Notes under the pieces: model-generated
The model's input: only the letters and a program-made list of their open reading frames with translations
Databases searched by the model: none
Told to the model about the DNA's origin: nothing
Source of the DNA: an uncultured Bacteroidaceae bacterium
Lineage (GTDB): Bacteria; Bacteroidota; Bacteroidia; Bacteroidales; Bacteroidaceae
DNA length: 46,498 nt
Direction: 5' to 3'
Assembly: GCA_944320955.1 (NCBI GenBank)
Contig: CALUJL010000004.1
Location: 1-46,498, forward strand
Translations under genes and position numbers: made by a program
Shown: positions 30,327 to 40,160 of the stretch, piece by piece
Numbering within the stretch: the first letter of the stretch is position 1
Layout of the letters: the number at the start of each line of letters is the position of its first letter

Positions 30327-33300
30327 ATGAAAGTAAAACTCAAGACTCTTGCGGCCGCCTTGCTCCTCTCCTGCGGGGCACTACCCGCCGCAGCGCAGAC
30401 CGACGTCACAGACCAGTATCTGAAGAACGCCGGCTTCGACGCCAATTTCGACTATCCCGCCTCCGCCACCGGAAACGTGAAGTAAGAAATCCTCAATGTA
30501 GACGGCTGGACGAAAGACTTCACAGCGGAATACACCATTACCGGCGTCTACCAGTTCGGGACCGCCAAGACTTTCAACAGCGCCTCCGTGCCCGCCACGG
30601 GTTCCGACGGCACCTCCGGGGGAGGCGCGCTGGCACTGAGCACCGGATGGGGCGAGCATCTCCGCTTTTACCAGAATGTCTCCCTCCCCGATAGCCGCTA
30701 CGCGCTCGTTACTTCTTTCTATAATTCCCACACCGTCACCGCCGGCCAGGCTCTGGCCGGCTGGATTCCGGAAAAGGGCGACAGCGTGATGTCCACACTT
30801 GAGGCCTTCCCCTCGAACCGATGGGTACAGGACACGATATTCTTCTACGTTACGGGAGAAACTACCGGGCGGATACAGATCGGGCTGCTCTCCATATTCG
30901 GAAGCGGATCGGGCAGTACGGCCAAACTCCTGCTCGACTACGTGAAACTCCTCGACTACGGCGTCGACAAGAGCGAGCTCGAAGCACTCATCACCGATGC
31001 CGCCGGACTCTACGGCACGGGAGAGGGCAACGAGGCCGCGGCACTGAAGACGCAGATAGATGCCGCCACCGAGACAGACGCCCGCACCGACGCCACGATG
31101 AAAGAGGTGCTGGACGCCATGGACATGCTCAAGCAGGCCATGGACAACTACCGCCTGGCCAACGGCGAAGTGCTCGATGTATCCTTCCACATCAGCAACC
31201 CGAGCTTCGAAGACGACGGGCTGGACGGATGGGTCAACGAGGGGATGCAATCGCAAGGCAACTCTTCTTTTACCGAAAAAGCAGGCTCTACGTATGCCGA
31301 GAAGTACGCTAGCAAAGGAAGCCACGTGGCCGATTGCAGCCTGACACAGACCATCTCCGGGCTCGACAATGGCCGGTATATCCTGAAAGCCGCTGCGCAA
31401 AACGTGCAGCAGGGCATAGACGAGGAACAGCAGGGAGCCTATCTCTTCGCCAACCGCTGCAGCACGGAGGTGACGGCCGCAGCCGGCGACTACGAAGTGG
31501 ACTTCATCGTCGTGGAAGGCGAAGCCCGCATCGGCTTCAAGGCTGAGAACGCCACCGGAAACTGGGTATCCTGCGACAACTTCCGCCTCTACTTTGCCGG
31601 CAGCGACCCCGCCCTGATCCAAGCCGAGCTGGCCGCCCGGGTGGAAGAGGCTGAGGAATTGGCCGGGAAGCCCATGAAGAGCGACATCCAGGCCGAGCTC
31701 CGGGAAGCTACCGCAGCCGTGGAAGCCCTCATCGCGACGCCTGCCGACGCCAACGTGCCCGCCGCTGCCAGAAACCTGCGGGACATAGCGGAAAAAGCCG
31801 AAGCCTCCGCACAAAACTATGCAGAACTCCAGGCTGCCATCGACGAGGCTGTAGAAGCCTACGGCGACGGAAGCCTCGCCGGGGCTGCCGACTTCCTGAT
31901 TGCCATCGAGGCCGCCAAGGACTCCGTGGCCAACTTTGAGGCCGAACCCGAGTCGCTGGCCGAGGCCATGGCCGCATTGGCCGAAGCTACGCTCATGTTC
32001 CGCACGGCCAACGCCACAGGCGCAGTCCCGGAAGTGACCACGAATCCCTTCGTGGCACGCGGGTCGACCATGGCTTTCGGCCGCAGCACCATCGAAGGAG
32101 TGGAGCTCAGCGAACTGCGGGAGCACGGCTTCTGCTGGAGCACCGAGCCCGATCCCACTATCTACGACAACCGGAGCACCCGCTGCTACTCCAACAACGG
32201 CTACGTCTACCGCATGGACAACCTCGAGCCCTCTACCTTCTACTACGTCCGGGCCTATGCCATAACCAAGAACTACGCCGTGGGCTACGGAGAGACCGTG
32301 CGAATCCCCACCCTGCCCAAGGGGAACATCTCCTGGAGCTACAACAACGGAGGCCCCGCCGATGACAACGAACGCATAAACGCTGCCGTAAGGTCGGCAG
32401 TGGACTACTGGAACAACCTGACGGCCATCGACGGCCTCCGCCTCACCGTAAACTATGGTTCGGGAACCCCCACGGCCGACTGCAGCTACGGCGGCTGGAT
32501 GCGCGTAGGCCCCAATGCCTCCTACCAGCGCACCGGTACCATCATGCACGAAATGGGGCACGCCGTGGGCGTAGGCACGCACTCCGTATGGTGGGGAGTG
32601 CTCAAACCCGGCGGGCAATGGCTGGGCGAAAGAGTGACCCGGCTGATGCAGTTCATCGACAACGACCCCGCGGCCGTGCTCAAGGGCGACAAGCAGCACA
32701 TGTGGCCCTACGGCATCAACGGCGCACACGAGGACACGGGCAACGAATTCCTCTACATAGCCAACGGCCTCATCACCCAGGCCTTGGGCGAAGACGGCCT
32801 GCCCCCCACCGGAGGATTCGCCACACCGGGCTACGCCTTTGCCTGCGAGGAAGGCACGAAATACTACCTCAAAAACGAGCATAAGAGCTACGGCCTCTAC
32901 ACCTCCTACCTGGCCGAAGACAGCGAAGGCCGCCTCTCCTGGCACGCCCTCACTGCCGCCGAGGCCACGGCCAACGACAGCGCCGCATGGTATCTGCACT
33001 ACGACCCCGACAGCTGCTACTACCAGTTCCGCAACGCCGCCACCGGAAAATACATATCCTTCCAGGAAGCCGGGACCAACGGCATCCGGCCGGTTGCCAC
33101 GGAGCAACCCTCCAAAAAGGAAAACTTCCAGCTCATCGAGTGGTACGAGGCCGTCGACCTGGGCAAAGGCGCAACAGGAGCCGACTACAAGGGCTTCTGG
33201 ATCATCTGCCCGCAGAAGATGTCCAACCCGCCCACGCTGACAGCACAGGCCGACGGCGCCACGGGAACCACCAACTTCAAGCAGGATGGCGCCACAGCCT

Positions 33301-34364
33301 CCCAGCGCTGGCTCATTCTGACTGCCGACGAAGTTCAGGCCTTCGAGCAGACCACCGAGAACCTCGTGCTCGCCGACCTCCGGGTCAACGGCAGGACCAT
33401 AGCCGGATTCTCCTCCGAGAAGACCGCCTACCTCTACAGCGTAGACCCCGGTGCCGCAGCCTCCGAGTTCGTAGTGACGGCAGAAGCAGCCAATGCCTCC
33501 GGCGGCACGGTCGAAGTGGCCCAACCCCAGGCCATCCCCGGCCGGGCCACGGTGACAGTCACCACTGCCGACGGCAAGACCACCCTCTACACCATCGACT
33601 TCCTGGAGAACTACGCCTACCGCTGGGACGGGCAGGGAGCCACCGGATCCGGCAGCGAACCCACATCCTTCGGCTGGGACGCATCGCCCGCTGTCACATG
33701 GAATGAAGCCAATGGCGCATACAGCCGCTACGTAGACCCCGGCAAGAGCCAATACACCGGCTACACCCTCGACGGCGAGGCCTACGACCAGAACCGCATA
33801 CTCTGGATACGGTATAACAACGACGAGGAGTTCACCTACACCTTCAGCGGCCTGGAAGCCGGAAAAGACTATGCCTTCTCCTTCAACTACGGCTGGCACA
33901 ACAACGGCTCCCGCCCGCAGCTGACCGTCGGCGTGCGCGAGAAAGACGGCACCACCCTCTTCCATGAAGAGCAATACACCGCCAGCGCCACCAAGCGGGT
34001 GCTCACCAGCGGAGGATTCACCTTCCGCGTTCCCGAAGACTGTGAAGCCGAAGAATTCTGCATCAGCTTCCGCAACGCCGGAAACAACGACTGCATGGTC
34101 ATCATTGCCGACCTCTCCGTGACAGATACCGAGCTGCCCACAGGCATTTCCCTCGTAGAGCAGGACGGCACAGGCCCGCGCCTCCTCGTGGAAGAAGCCG
34201 AAGGCGGCGCATACCTCTCCTCGCCCTCGGGCCAGCGGCAGGCCACCGTCTACCGCATCGACGGCACCGCCGCAGCCACCCTCAGCCTCGGTAGCGAGAA
34301 AGTATTCCTCCCCCTCCAGCCGGGCATCTACATCGTGGAACAGACCAAGTTCGCCGTGCGCTGA
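30327..34364 (+). pseudogene. Large secreted multidomain metzincin-like metalloprotease, interrupted by an in-frame TAA
   Basis: From the ATG at 30327 the frame gives a signal peptide (LKTLAAALLLSCGALPAAAQ) and about 27 mature residues, then TAA at 30483-30485 (codon 53). The same frame continues open for 1293 more codons, in sequence that reads directly on (EILNVDGWTKDF). Domains by codon number: N-terminal domain to about 215; helical linker; jelly-roll-like module 290-430; FN3-like module about 561-665 (GFCWSTEPDPTI, FYYVRAYAITKNYAVGYGE); protease domain with HEMGHAVGVGTH (HExxHxxGxxH, His741, 745 and 751); ricin-like region from about 844; a second jelly-roll-like module from 1094; and a C-terminal tail resembling a type IX sorting signal (VYRIDGTAA, LQPGIYIVEQ). 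Either a recent nonsense mutation or a sequencing error explains the stop. Confidence 0.8.
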
Positions 34365-34390
34365 TCCCCTCCCCGCCCGGCTTTCCTATT

Positions 34391-34426
34391 GCCCTGCCCT
34401 CCCGCTGCGGAGGGCGGGGCTTTTTT
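34391..34426 (+). terminator. Terminator after the metzincin-like gene
   Basis: A 12-bp stem (GCCCTGCCCTCC with GGAGGGCGGGGC, one G-T pair), loop CGCTGC, followed by six T at 34421-34426. Confidence 0.85.
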
Positions 34427-34432
34427 GCGGAA

Positions 34433-34542
34433 CGCCTGCCGGTTTTTCCGAAAAGCGCTGCATCTTTTCCGGAAAAGTCCTGCCGGAAAATCTGGAAAGC
34501 CCCGCCACTTTTTTCCGTATGCGGAGCATCTTCTCGCACAGA
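34433..34542. repeat. 22-bp array, locus E (5 units, before the epimerase gene)
   Basis: Units start at 34433, 34455, 34477, 34499 and 34521. Arms are CGCCTGCCGG, GCGCTGCATC, GTCCTGCCGG, GCCCCGCCAC and GCGGAGCATC; cores are TTTTTCCGAAAA, TTTTCCGGAAAA, AAAATCTGGAAA, TTTTTTCCGTAT and TTCTCGCACAGA. A sixth degenerate unit (GTTGCACGGT) may follow. This is the longest and most diverged array in the window; it ends about 28 bp before the next -7 box. Confidence 0.75.
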
Positions 34543-34569
34543 GTTGCACGGTGTTTCGTTTTTGTTGCG

Positions 34570-34577
34570 TATATTTG
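34570..34577 (+). promoter_or_regulatory. -7 box (TATATTTG) of the epimerase-PAP2 operon
   Basis: Exact TAnnTTTG match, 17 bp before the start codon at 34595, which leaves a very short leader. Confidence 0.5.
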
Positions 34578-34594
34578 CCAAATATTTTGCATCC

Positions 34595-35620
34595 ATGGCT
34601 TCCAAAGGTTCCCTGCTCGTCACCGGCGCAAGCGGCTTCATCGGCCACCGCCTCACGCTCCTCCTCGCCCGGGAGGGCTACGACGTATGGGCCGGAGTGC
34701 GGGCCTCCAGCTCGCGCGACGGGCTGGAAGAGACGGGAGCACGCCTGTGCGTGCTCGACCTCGACAGCCCCGCCCGGCTGCGCGACCAGCTCCGCCGCCA
34801 CAAGGCGGAGGCGGGCGCGTGGGACTATGTGGTGCATGCCGCGGGAGTGACCAAGGCCCTCCGCCGGGAAGACTTCGACCGCGTGAACTACGGAGGCACC
34901 GCCGCCCTCGTCAGCCTGCTGCGCGAGGAGGGAATGGTGCCGCGCCGTTTCGTATTCCTCAGCTCCCTCAGCGTCTACGGCCCCCTGCACGAACGGGACG
35001 GACTGCCCTTCTCCTCCACCGCCGACCGCCCCGCGCCCAACACGGCCTACGGCCGCAGCAAGCTCCGCGCCGAGGAATTCCTGCGCCGCCTGGGCGAGGA
35101 GTTCCCCTCCGTCATACTCCGCCCCACGGGGGTCTACGGCCCGCGCGAGAAGGACTACTACCTGATGGCCCGCAGCGTGCAGCGCCACGTGGACGTCGGG
35201 GCCGGACTGCGGCCGCAGGTGCTCACCTTCGTCTATGCCGACGACGTGGTGCAGGCCGCCGGCCGGGCACTCACGGCACAAGTCCCCTCCGCCTCGGCCT
35301 ACGACCTGAGCGACGGCGGGGAATATACCTCGTCCGACTTCTCCCGCCTGCTGCGCCGGGAGCTCGGATCGGGCTTCCTGCTGCGCCTGAGGCTGCCGCT
35401 CTGGCTGCTCCGCGCCGCATCGGCCTGCGCCGAGGGCTGGAGCCGGATTGCGGGGAGGCCCTCCACGCTCAACCTGGACAAATACCAAATCATGAAACAA
35501 CGCTCCTGGCGCTGCGACATCGGCCCCGCCCGACGCGACCTGGGCTACAGCCCGCGCTACCCGCTGCCCCTGGGGGTGAAGAAAACCGTAGAATGGTACA
35601 AAAAGGAAGGATGGCTTTAG
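34595..35620 (+). CDS. NAD-dependent epimerase/dehydratase (extended SDR)
   Basis: A 341-residue extended short-chain dehydrogenase. It has the Rossmann motif LLVTGASGFIGHRL, Asp in VLDLDSPARL, VVHAAGVTKALRREDFDRVNYGG, the catalytic Ser region FLSSLSVYG, and Tyr-x-x-x-Lys in TAYGRSKLRAEE, followed by VILRPTGVYGPREKDYY. Such enzymes act on NDP-sugars or on 3-beta-hydroxysteroid-like and other lipid ketones; the substrate is not clear here. The start was chosen at MASKGS, just below the promoter box. The PAP2 gene begins inside its last codons (10-bp overlap), so the two are probably coupled, pointing to a lipid or envelope role. Confidence 0.85.
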   Translation: MASKGSLLVTGASGFIGHRLTLLLAREGYDVWAGVRASSSRDGLEETGARLCVLDLDSPARLRDQLRRHKAEAGAWDYVVHAAGVTKALRREDFDRVNYGGTAALVSLLREEGMVPRRFVFLSSLSVYGPLHERDGLPFSSTADRPAPNTAYGRSKLRAEEFLRRLGEEFPSVILRPTGVYGPREKDYYLMARSVQRHVDVGAGLRPQVLTFVYADDVVQAAGRALTAQVPSASAYDLSDGGEYTSSDFSRLLRRELGSGFLLRLRLPLWLLRAASACAEGWSRIAGRPSTLNLDKYQIMKQRSWRCDIGPARRDLGYSPRYPLPLGVKKTVEWYKKEGWL

Positions 35621-36633
35621 ACCTGCTCCGCAAGATCGATGCCCCGCGGGGGCTGCTGGCCGTGGAGAAAGCCACGATGGTTTACTCCCTGTTTACGACG
35701 CTGCTCATCGTCTGCTCCTGGGCGGAAATGAGCGACCCCTTGGCGCTCCTCCGGGGGCGGCTGGAGATTTTGCTCGCCACGCTGGCCCTCATGTTCCTCT
35801 ACCGCCTCCATCCCTGCCGGCTCACGACGTATCTGCGCGTCGTCATACAGCTCTGCTTCCTCACCTACTGGTATCCCGACACTTTCGAGCTCAACCGCCA
35901 CCTGCCCAACCTCGACCACGTGTTCGCCTCGCTGGAGCAAAACCTCTTCGGATGCCAGCCGGCCCTGCTCTTCGCCCGCACCTTTCCCTCCAAGTGGATG
36001 AGCGAGGCGGTCAATCTGGGCTACTTCTTCTACTACCCCATGATGTTTATCGTAGGGACCTACATCTTCCTGAAAAAGTTCGACTGGTTCGAGCGGTGGT
36101 CCTTCATCCTGGCCTCCTCGTTCTACATCTATTATACGATCTACCTCTTCGTTCCCGTCGTAGGCCCGCAGTTTTACTTCCCCGTGGTAGGCTGGGAAAA
36201 CGCTGAGGCAGGGGTTTTCTTCCCCGTCGGGGATTATTTCAACTATCATCCCGAGCTTTTCCCCGGGCGCTACGACCAACCCGGCTTTTTCTACTCCCTG
36301 GTGGAGACGTCCCAACAGCTGGGCGAGCGGCCCACGGCGGCGTTCCCCTCGTCGCACGTAGGGATTTCCACGCTGCTGATGCTCATGGCCGGACGGCTGA
36401 GCCGCAAGTTGTGCTGCTTCCTGCTCCCCTTCTACGTGCTGCTCTGCATGGCCACGGTCTACATACAGGCGCATTACCTGGTCGACGTCATCGTAGGCTT
36501 CTTCTCCGCCTTCGTCATCTATTTCTTCACCACGTTTGTCTACAAATACTACTTCGCCACCCCCTTCTTCGGCGCCACCTCGCTCCCCGCGAGCCTGCGC
36601 GGAAGGCAGAAAAAGGACTGCCGCTTTTCCTGA
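35611..36633 (+). CDS. PAP2-superfamily integral membrane phosphatase/transferase
   Basis: A 340-residue membrane protein with about six to seven hydrophobic segments. PAP2 signature elements are ERPTAAFPSSHVGIS (the Ser-x-His core) and YIQAHYLVDVIVGFF, with the distal catalytic His and Asp. Family members are lipid phosphatases, undecaprenyl-PP phosphatases or inositol-phosphorylceramide synthases; coupling to an SDR gene leaves a role in sphingolipid or polyprenyl metabolism possible but unproven. The start at 35611 is preferred over 35593 because it gives the smaller overlap. Its last residues (KKDCRFS) and stop codon are encoded by the first unit of a 22-bp array. Confidence 0.82.
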   Translation: MALDLLRKIDAPRGLLAVEKATMVYSLFTTLLIVCSWAEMSDPLALLRGRLEILLATLALMFLYRLHPCRLTTYLRVVIQLCFLTYWYPDTFELNRHLPNLDHVFASLEQNLFGCQPALLFARTFPSKWMSEAVNLGYFFYYPMMFIVGTYIFLKKFDWFERWSFILASSFYIYYTIYLFVPVVGPQFYFPVVGWENAEAGVFFPVGDYFNYHPELFPGRYDQPGFFYSLVETSQQLGERPTAAFPSSHVGISTLLMLMAGRLSRKLCCFLLPFYVLLCMATVYIQAHYLVDVIVGFFSAFVIYFFTTFVYKYYFATPFFGATSLPASLRGRQKKDCRFS

Positions 36634-36680
36634 AAAGTGCTGCCGCTTTCCGGAAAAAGCGCAGGCACTTTTCGCCAAGA
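36615..36680. repeat. 22-bp array, locus G (3 units, between the PAP2 and GH43 genes)
   Basis: Units start at 36615, 36637 and 36659. Arms are GGACTGCCGC, GTGCTGCCGC and the oppositely oriented GCGCAGGCAC; cores are TTTTCCTGAAAA, TTTCCGGAAAAA and TTTTCGCCAAGA. The PAP2 stop codon (36631-36633) lies in the first core. Confidence 0.85.
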
Positions 36681-36712
36681 CACGAAGCCGAACCTAAAAA
36701 ACTCATAGAACC

Positions 36713-38851
36713 ATGAACCTCTTCAACCGACTCCTCCCCTCCGCCCTGCTCCTCCTCCTGGCGAGCGGCGGCGCAATCCGGGCGCAAGAGCTGCGCCTGC
36801 GTCTCGACCCCGCACTGGGACATGCGGGCGAAACCTCCATCCCCTACGCCACGGGCGCAGCCGACACCCCGGCCCGGCTCCTGGGCGGCGCCACTGTAGT
36901 GGAAGCCGACGGGCAGAAAGCCATAGCCCTCGGCAGCCAAGGGGGCTACGTGGACCTCGGAGAGGCCGCAGGCGAAATCAGCGCGACGCTCTCCGACTTC
37001 ACCCTCCACATGAAGGCCTATCTCCCGAAGTGGGCCGACCTCTCGGCCGCGGGCAACTTCCTTTGCTCCTTCTCCCATACCCAAGACGCCAACACCGACC
37101 CCACGGGCTACTTCTTCCTCAGCGCCAAAGACACCCGCTACGCCATCTCCCGCACCCACTGGGGCGGGGAAACGTCGACCGACAACCTCGGCACGCTGCC
37201 CGAGGGCGAGTGGAAATCCATCAGCCTCGTGCAGGAAGGCACGACACTGCGCCTCTACGTCGACGGAGCGCTGCGCACCACGAAGAGCGGCGCCACCCTC
37301 ACGCCCGAAAGCCTCGGCGCCACGGCCTACAACTGGCTGGGCCGCTCCTGCTATGCCACCGACTCTTACCTGAAAGAGGCCCTCATCGGCGACTTCAGAC
37401 TGTATGACGGCGCGCTCACGCCCGAGGCCATCGGCGCCCTGGAGCGCGACATGCCCGCCTGGGACGCAGCGGCCGAGGCTCTGGAGCGGACGGCACTGGC
37501 CGAAACCACCCTGCCCGACCTCGTGGAGCGCTACACCCAGCTCCCCACCACGGCAGGCGGGGCCACCATAACCTACACCTCCGACCGCCCCGACCTCATC
37601 TCCCCCCAGGGAGTGGTGCGCTGCCCGGAGGCGGAAGAAGGCACGGCCACGGTACGCCTGCAGGCCACCTTCACGCTGGACGGCACGTCCTTCACCCACG
37701 AGCATGAACTGGAAATCCTCCCCCTCGCCGTAGAGCGCAGCGACTACACGGCCTATCTCTTCGTCTACTTCACGGGCAACGCCCCCACGCAGGAGCAGGT
37801 GTTCTACGCCCTGAGCTACGACGGCTTCAACTACACGCCCCTCAACGGCGGAAACCCCGTCATCGGCGCCGACTCCATTGCGCTGAAGCACTCCGTGCGC
37901 GACCCGCACATCCTGAGGGGCGAGGACGGAATGTTCTACATGGTGCTCACCGACATGCGCTCCAATGAAGGCTGGTCGTCGAACGACGGCCTCGTCCTCC
38001 TCAAGTCGCCCGACCTCATCCGCTGGACGCACACGGCCATCGACTTCCCCACACAGTGGCCCGACCGTTTCGACCGCAACGCGCTGACCCAAGTGTGGGC
38101 GCCGCAGACCATCTACGACCCCGCCTCCGGCCGCTACATGGTCTACTACTCCATCGGCGAGCAGGGGCAGTACTACAAGATATACTACTCCTATGCCAAC
38201 GAGGACTTCACCACCCTGACCGAACCGCAAGTGCTCTACGACCACGGCAGCAACACCATCGACGGCGACATCGTGCGCGACCGGGAGGGCACCTACCACC
38301 TCTTCTTCAAGACCGAAGGCGAGGGCAACGGCATCCAGCAGGCCACCGCGCCGTCGCTCTTCGGCCCGTGGACAGCGGAGAGGAAGTATCTCCAGCAGAC
38401 CAGCGTCGCCGTCGAGGGATCGGGCGTCTTCCCGCTCATCGACTCGCAGGACTGGGTATTGATGTACGACTGCTACACGTCGGGCTACTACCAGTTCTGC
38501 ACAAGCCCCGACCTTCATGACTTTACGTGGGTGGCCGACACGCAGACGAGCGGGGCCTTCACCCCGCGCCACGGCACGGTCATCCCCATCACCGCTGCCG
38601 AGCAGCGCCGGCTGACGCAGCAGTGGCCGGGCACGCAGTTCGACATCGTGCCCGAATTCACGCCCACCGGCATCAAGACCCCGCAGGCCGGCAGCGAAGG
38701 CCGCACCGTCCTCAGCCGCGACTACTACACCCTCCAGGGCCTCCCCCTGCCTGAGGGCGCAGCCTCCGCCGCCGGGCCCTACTGCATCGAGCAGACCGTC
38801 TACACCGACGGCACGCGCGAAAGCCGCGTCCGCCCCTGGCCCGGCCGCTGA
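36713..38851 (+). CDS. Secreted LamG-domain glycoside hydrolase, GH43-like
   Basis: A 712-residue exported protein. The signal peptide ends at GGAIRA, leaving Gln first (QELRLRLD). A LamG/concanavalin-like domain covers about residues 30-250 (FTLHMKAYLPKWADLSAAGN, SLVQEGTTLRLYVDGALR). A Big-like linker domain follows (about 255-340). The five-bladed GH43 catalytic domain has the expected acidic triad: Asp397 in VRDPHILRG, Asp517/519 in IDGDIV, and Glu568 in VEGSGVFPL. GH43 enzymes release arabinose or xylose from plant polysaccharides, but specificity cannot be judged. The C-terminus (DYYTLQGLPLP, PYCIEQTVYTDGT) resembles a variant sorting tail. It begins 33 bp after array G; no -7 box was seen, so it may be read through from the PAP2 gene. 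Confidence 0.83.
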   Translation: MNLFNRLLPSALLLLLASGGAIRAQELRLRLDPALGHAGETSIPYATGAADTPARLLGGATVVEADGQKAIALGSQGGYVDLGEAAGEISATLSDFTLHMKAYLPKWADLSAAGNFLCSFSHTQDANTDPTGYFFLSAKDTRYAISRTHWGGETSTDNLGTLPEGEWKSISLVQEGTTLRLYVDGALRTTKSGATLTPESLGATAYNWLGRSCYATDSYLKEALIGDFRLYDGALTPEAIGALERDMPAWDAAAEALERTALAETTLPDLVERYTQLPTTAGGATITYTSDRPDLISPQGVVRCPEAEEGTATVRLQATFTLDGTSFTHEHELEILPLAVERSDYTAYLFVYFTGNAPTQEQVFYALSYDGFNYTPLNGGNPVIGADSIALKHSVRDPHILRGEDGMFYMVLTDMRSNEGWSSNDGLVLLKSPDLIRWTHTAIDFPTQWPDRFDRNALTQVWAPQTIYDPASGRYMVYYSIGEQGQYYKIYYSYANEDFTTLTEPQVLYDHGSNTIDGDIVRDREGTYHLFFKTEGEGNGIQQATAPSLFGPWTAERKYLQQTSVAVEGSGVFPLIDSQDWVLMYDCYTSGYYQFCTSPDLHDFTWVADTQTSGAFTPRHGTVIPITAAEQRRLTQQWPGTQFDIVPEFTPTGIKTPQAGSEGRTVLSRDYYTLQGLPLPEGAASAAGPYCIEQTVYTDGTRESRVRPWPGR

Positions 38852-38890
38852 CCCCGCTGCAAGGGCAGGAAATTTCCCCTTGGGGAAAAC

Positions 38891-38936
38891 GAAAAAAGCG
38901 CAGGCACTTCGAGCAAAAAGTGCCTGCGCTTTTTTC
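38891..38936. terminator. Bidirectional terminator formed by two inverted repeat units
   Basis: A perfect 19-bp inverted repeat (38891-38909 and 38918-38936) whose arms contain GCGCAGGCAC and GTGCCTGCGC, with A and T runs outside. It lies between convergent GH43 and T9SS-type genes. Confidence 0.88.
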
Positions 38937-38963
38937 CTAAAGTCCCGGAGCTTTTCCCCGGGC
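38898..38963. repeat. 22-bp array, locus H (3 units, inverted arms)
   Basis: Units start at 38898, 38920 and 38942. Arms are GCGCAGGCAC, its exact reverse complement GTGCCTGCGC, and GTCCCGGAGC; cores are TTCGAGCAAAAA, TTTTTTCCTAAA and TTTTCCCCGGGC. It closely resembles locus I, 1.3 kb away. Confidence 0.85.
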
Positions 38964-38968
38964 GCTCT

Positions 38969-40012
38969 CTACTGAACCTGTATCTTCCCCGTATGGAGCA
39001 CCGCGCCGCCCTTGCCGTCGCGCACCTGCACCAGGTAGATGCCCGCCGGGAGCGAAGCGAGGTCGGCCTCCGTGCCTGCGAACTCCAGGGCTTGCACGCC
39101 CCGGTCCGTAAAGAGCACCGTGCGGCAACCGTCTGCGCCCTGCCCCGGCCGCTCCACGGTGAGGCGTCTTTCCTCCGGGGAGTAAGCCACGCGGACCTCC
39201 GCGCCGGGCTGCCCCGGCACTTCTTCCACGCCCCACGGATAATTGTCATCCTCACCCATCAGCCAGTCCTCTATGTCCCATGGGTACACGTCCCATGGGA
39301 AATCCCAGATTTCGCGCTCCTTGTCCTCAAATTGCAACCTGCCCACGATGGGATCGAAGTAGGACAACAAAAAATGATCCCCTGCCGTCGGGAGTACAGA
39401 GATGGGGAAGAAAAGCGTCGAACTACCGACGTAATCAAAATATTGGCTGGTATAAAGATCGTAGTTTATGCCGTCCAATCCCTTGTAACGATAGGCATTT
39501 ACCGGCACGCCCCCCATGTCTTTCACCGTAACGTCCTCAATGCTGATACGGAAAGCCTCGCCGGGAGGAGCATATCGTGCATAATAAGGTACCACCAGCG
39601 CCAGCGTGTCCCCGGGTTGCGCATTGAAGACATAAAGCAAGTCCAAGCCCCCTGTCTCCGGATTGTGGATGTAGGCGGAGTCTCCCTTGCAGTGGACATA
39701 GAAGCAGTCCATATAAGTGAAAGTAGGGTCAGCCCCGTCCCGGTATATATCGACACGATTCCTCGTAATCTTCCGCATGGGTAAGTCACCGAGCAACGTG
39801 TCTTTCACACATTCCATGAAGATGAATCCATCACCTACCGTGCTCCGGATATCCCGGTCGAAGTAGCACCACTTCGCTCCTACCGGGGCAAATTCCCACC
39901 CGGCGGAAGTCTTCCAGCCGGACTGCTGCCCGGCATCTGCCTCCTGCGCCTGCGCTGCAAGGCAAAACGCGGCACAGAAACTCAATAAAAAGAACTGTTT
40001 TAAACTATTCAT
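38969..40012 (-). CDS. Secreted protein of unknown function with type IX-like C-terminal sorting domain
   Basis: A 347-residue protein. The signal peptide (LLSFCAAFCLAAQA) leaves Gln first (QEADAG). The body (about 25-260) holds aromatic beta-strands such as WEFAPVGAKWCYFDRDI and the Trp/Asp-rich DFPWDVYPWDIEDWLMGEDD; I recognise no enzymatic motif. The last ~75 residues look like a type A C-terminal domain for the type IX secretion system (VAYSPEERRLTVERPGQG, VLFTDRGVQALEF, LPAGIYLVQVRDGKGG), so it is probably surface-attached or released. Base composition of the body is AT-richer than its neighbours, which may mean a later arrival. It has its own TATTTTTG box. Confidence 0.7.
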   Translation of the reverse strand: MNSLKQFFLLSFCAAFCLAAQAQEADAGQQSGWKTSAGWEFAPVGAKWCYFDRDIRSTVGDGFIFMECVKDTLLGDLPMRKITRNRVDIYRDGADPTFTYMDCFYVHCKGDSAYIHNPETGGLDLLYVFNAQPGDTLALVVPYYARYAPPGEAFRISIEDVTVKDMGGVPVNAYRYKGLDGINYDLYTSQYFDYVGSSTLFFPISVLPTAGDHFLLSYFDPIVGRLQFEDKEREIWDFPWDVYPWDIEDWLMGEDDNYPWGVEEVPGQPGAEVRVAYSPEERRLTVERPGQGADGCRTVLFTDRGVQALEFAGTEADLASLPAGIYLVQVRDGKGGAVLHTGKIQVQ

Positions 40013-40040
40013 AAGGACGCATTATTAAAATCCATTGCGA

Positions 40041-40048
40041 CAAAAATA
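40041..40048 (-). promoter_or_regulatory. -7 box (TATTTTTG) of the secreted T9SS-type gene
   Basis: Exact TAnnTTTG match on the minus strand, 29 bp upstream of the start codon. Confidence 0.45.
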
Positions 40049-40160
40049 AAAAAAACAAACAGACAACACGGGAATACCTGCAAAAAAACGTGAATCGCGC
40101 TTCCCTTTCCCCAATATCCCCCTTCCATACTATTACAAACCGATAACAGTGGCTGAATTT

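Noticed and set aside
30483-30485. Programmed readthrough or alternative genetic code at the in-frame TAA
   Set aside because: TAA is used as an ordinary stop by other genes here, it is not a selenocysteine or pyrrolysine codon, and no recoding structure was seen around it; mutation or sequence error is simpler.
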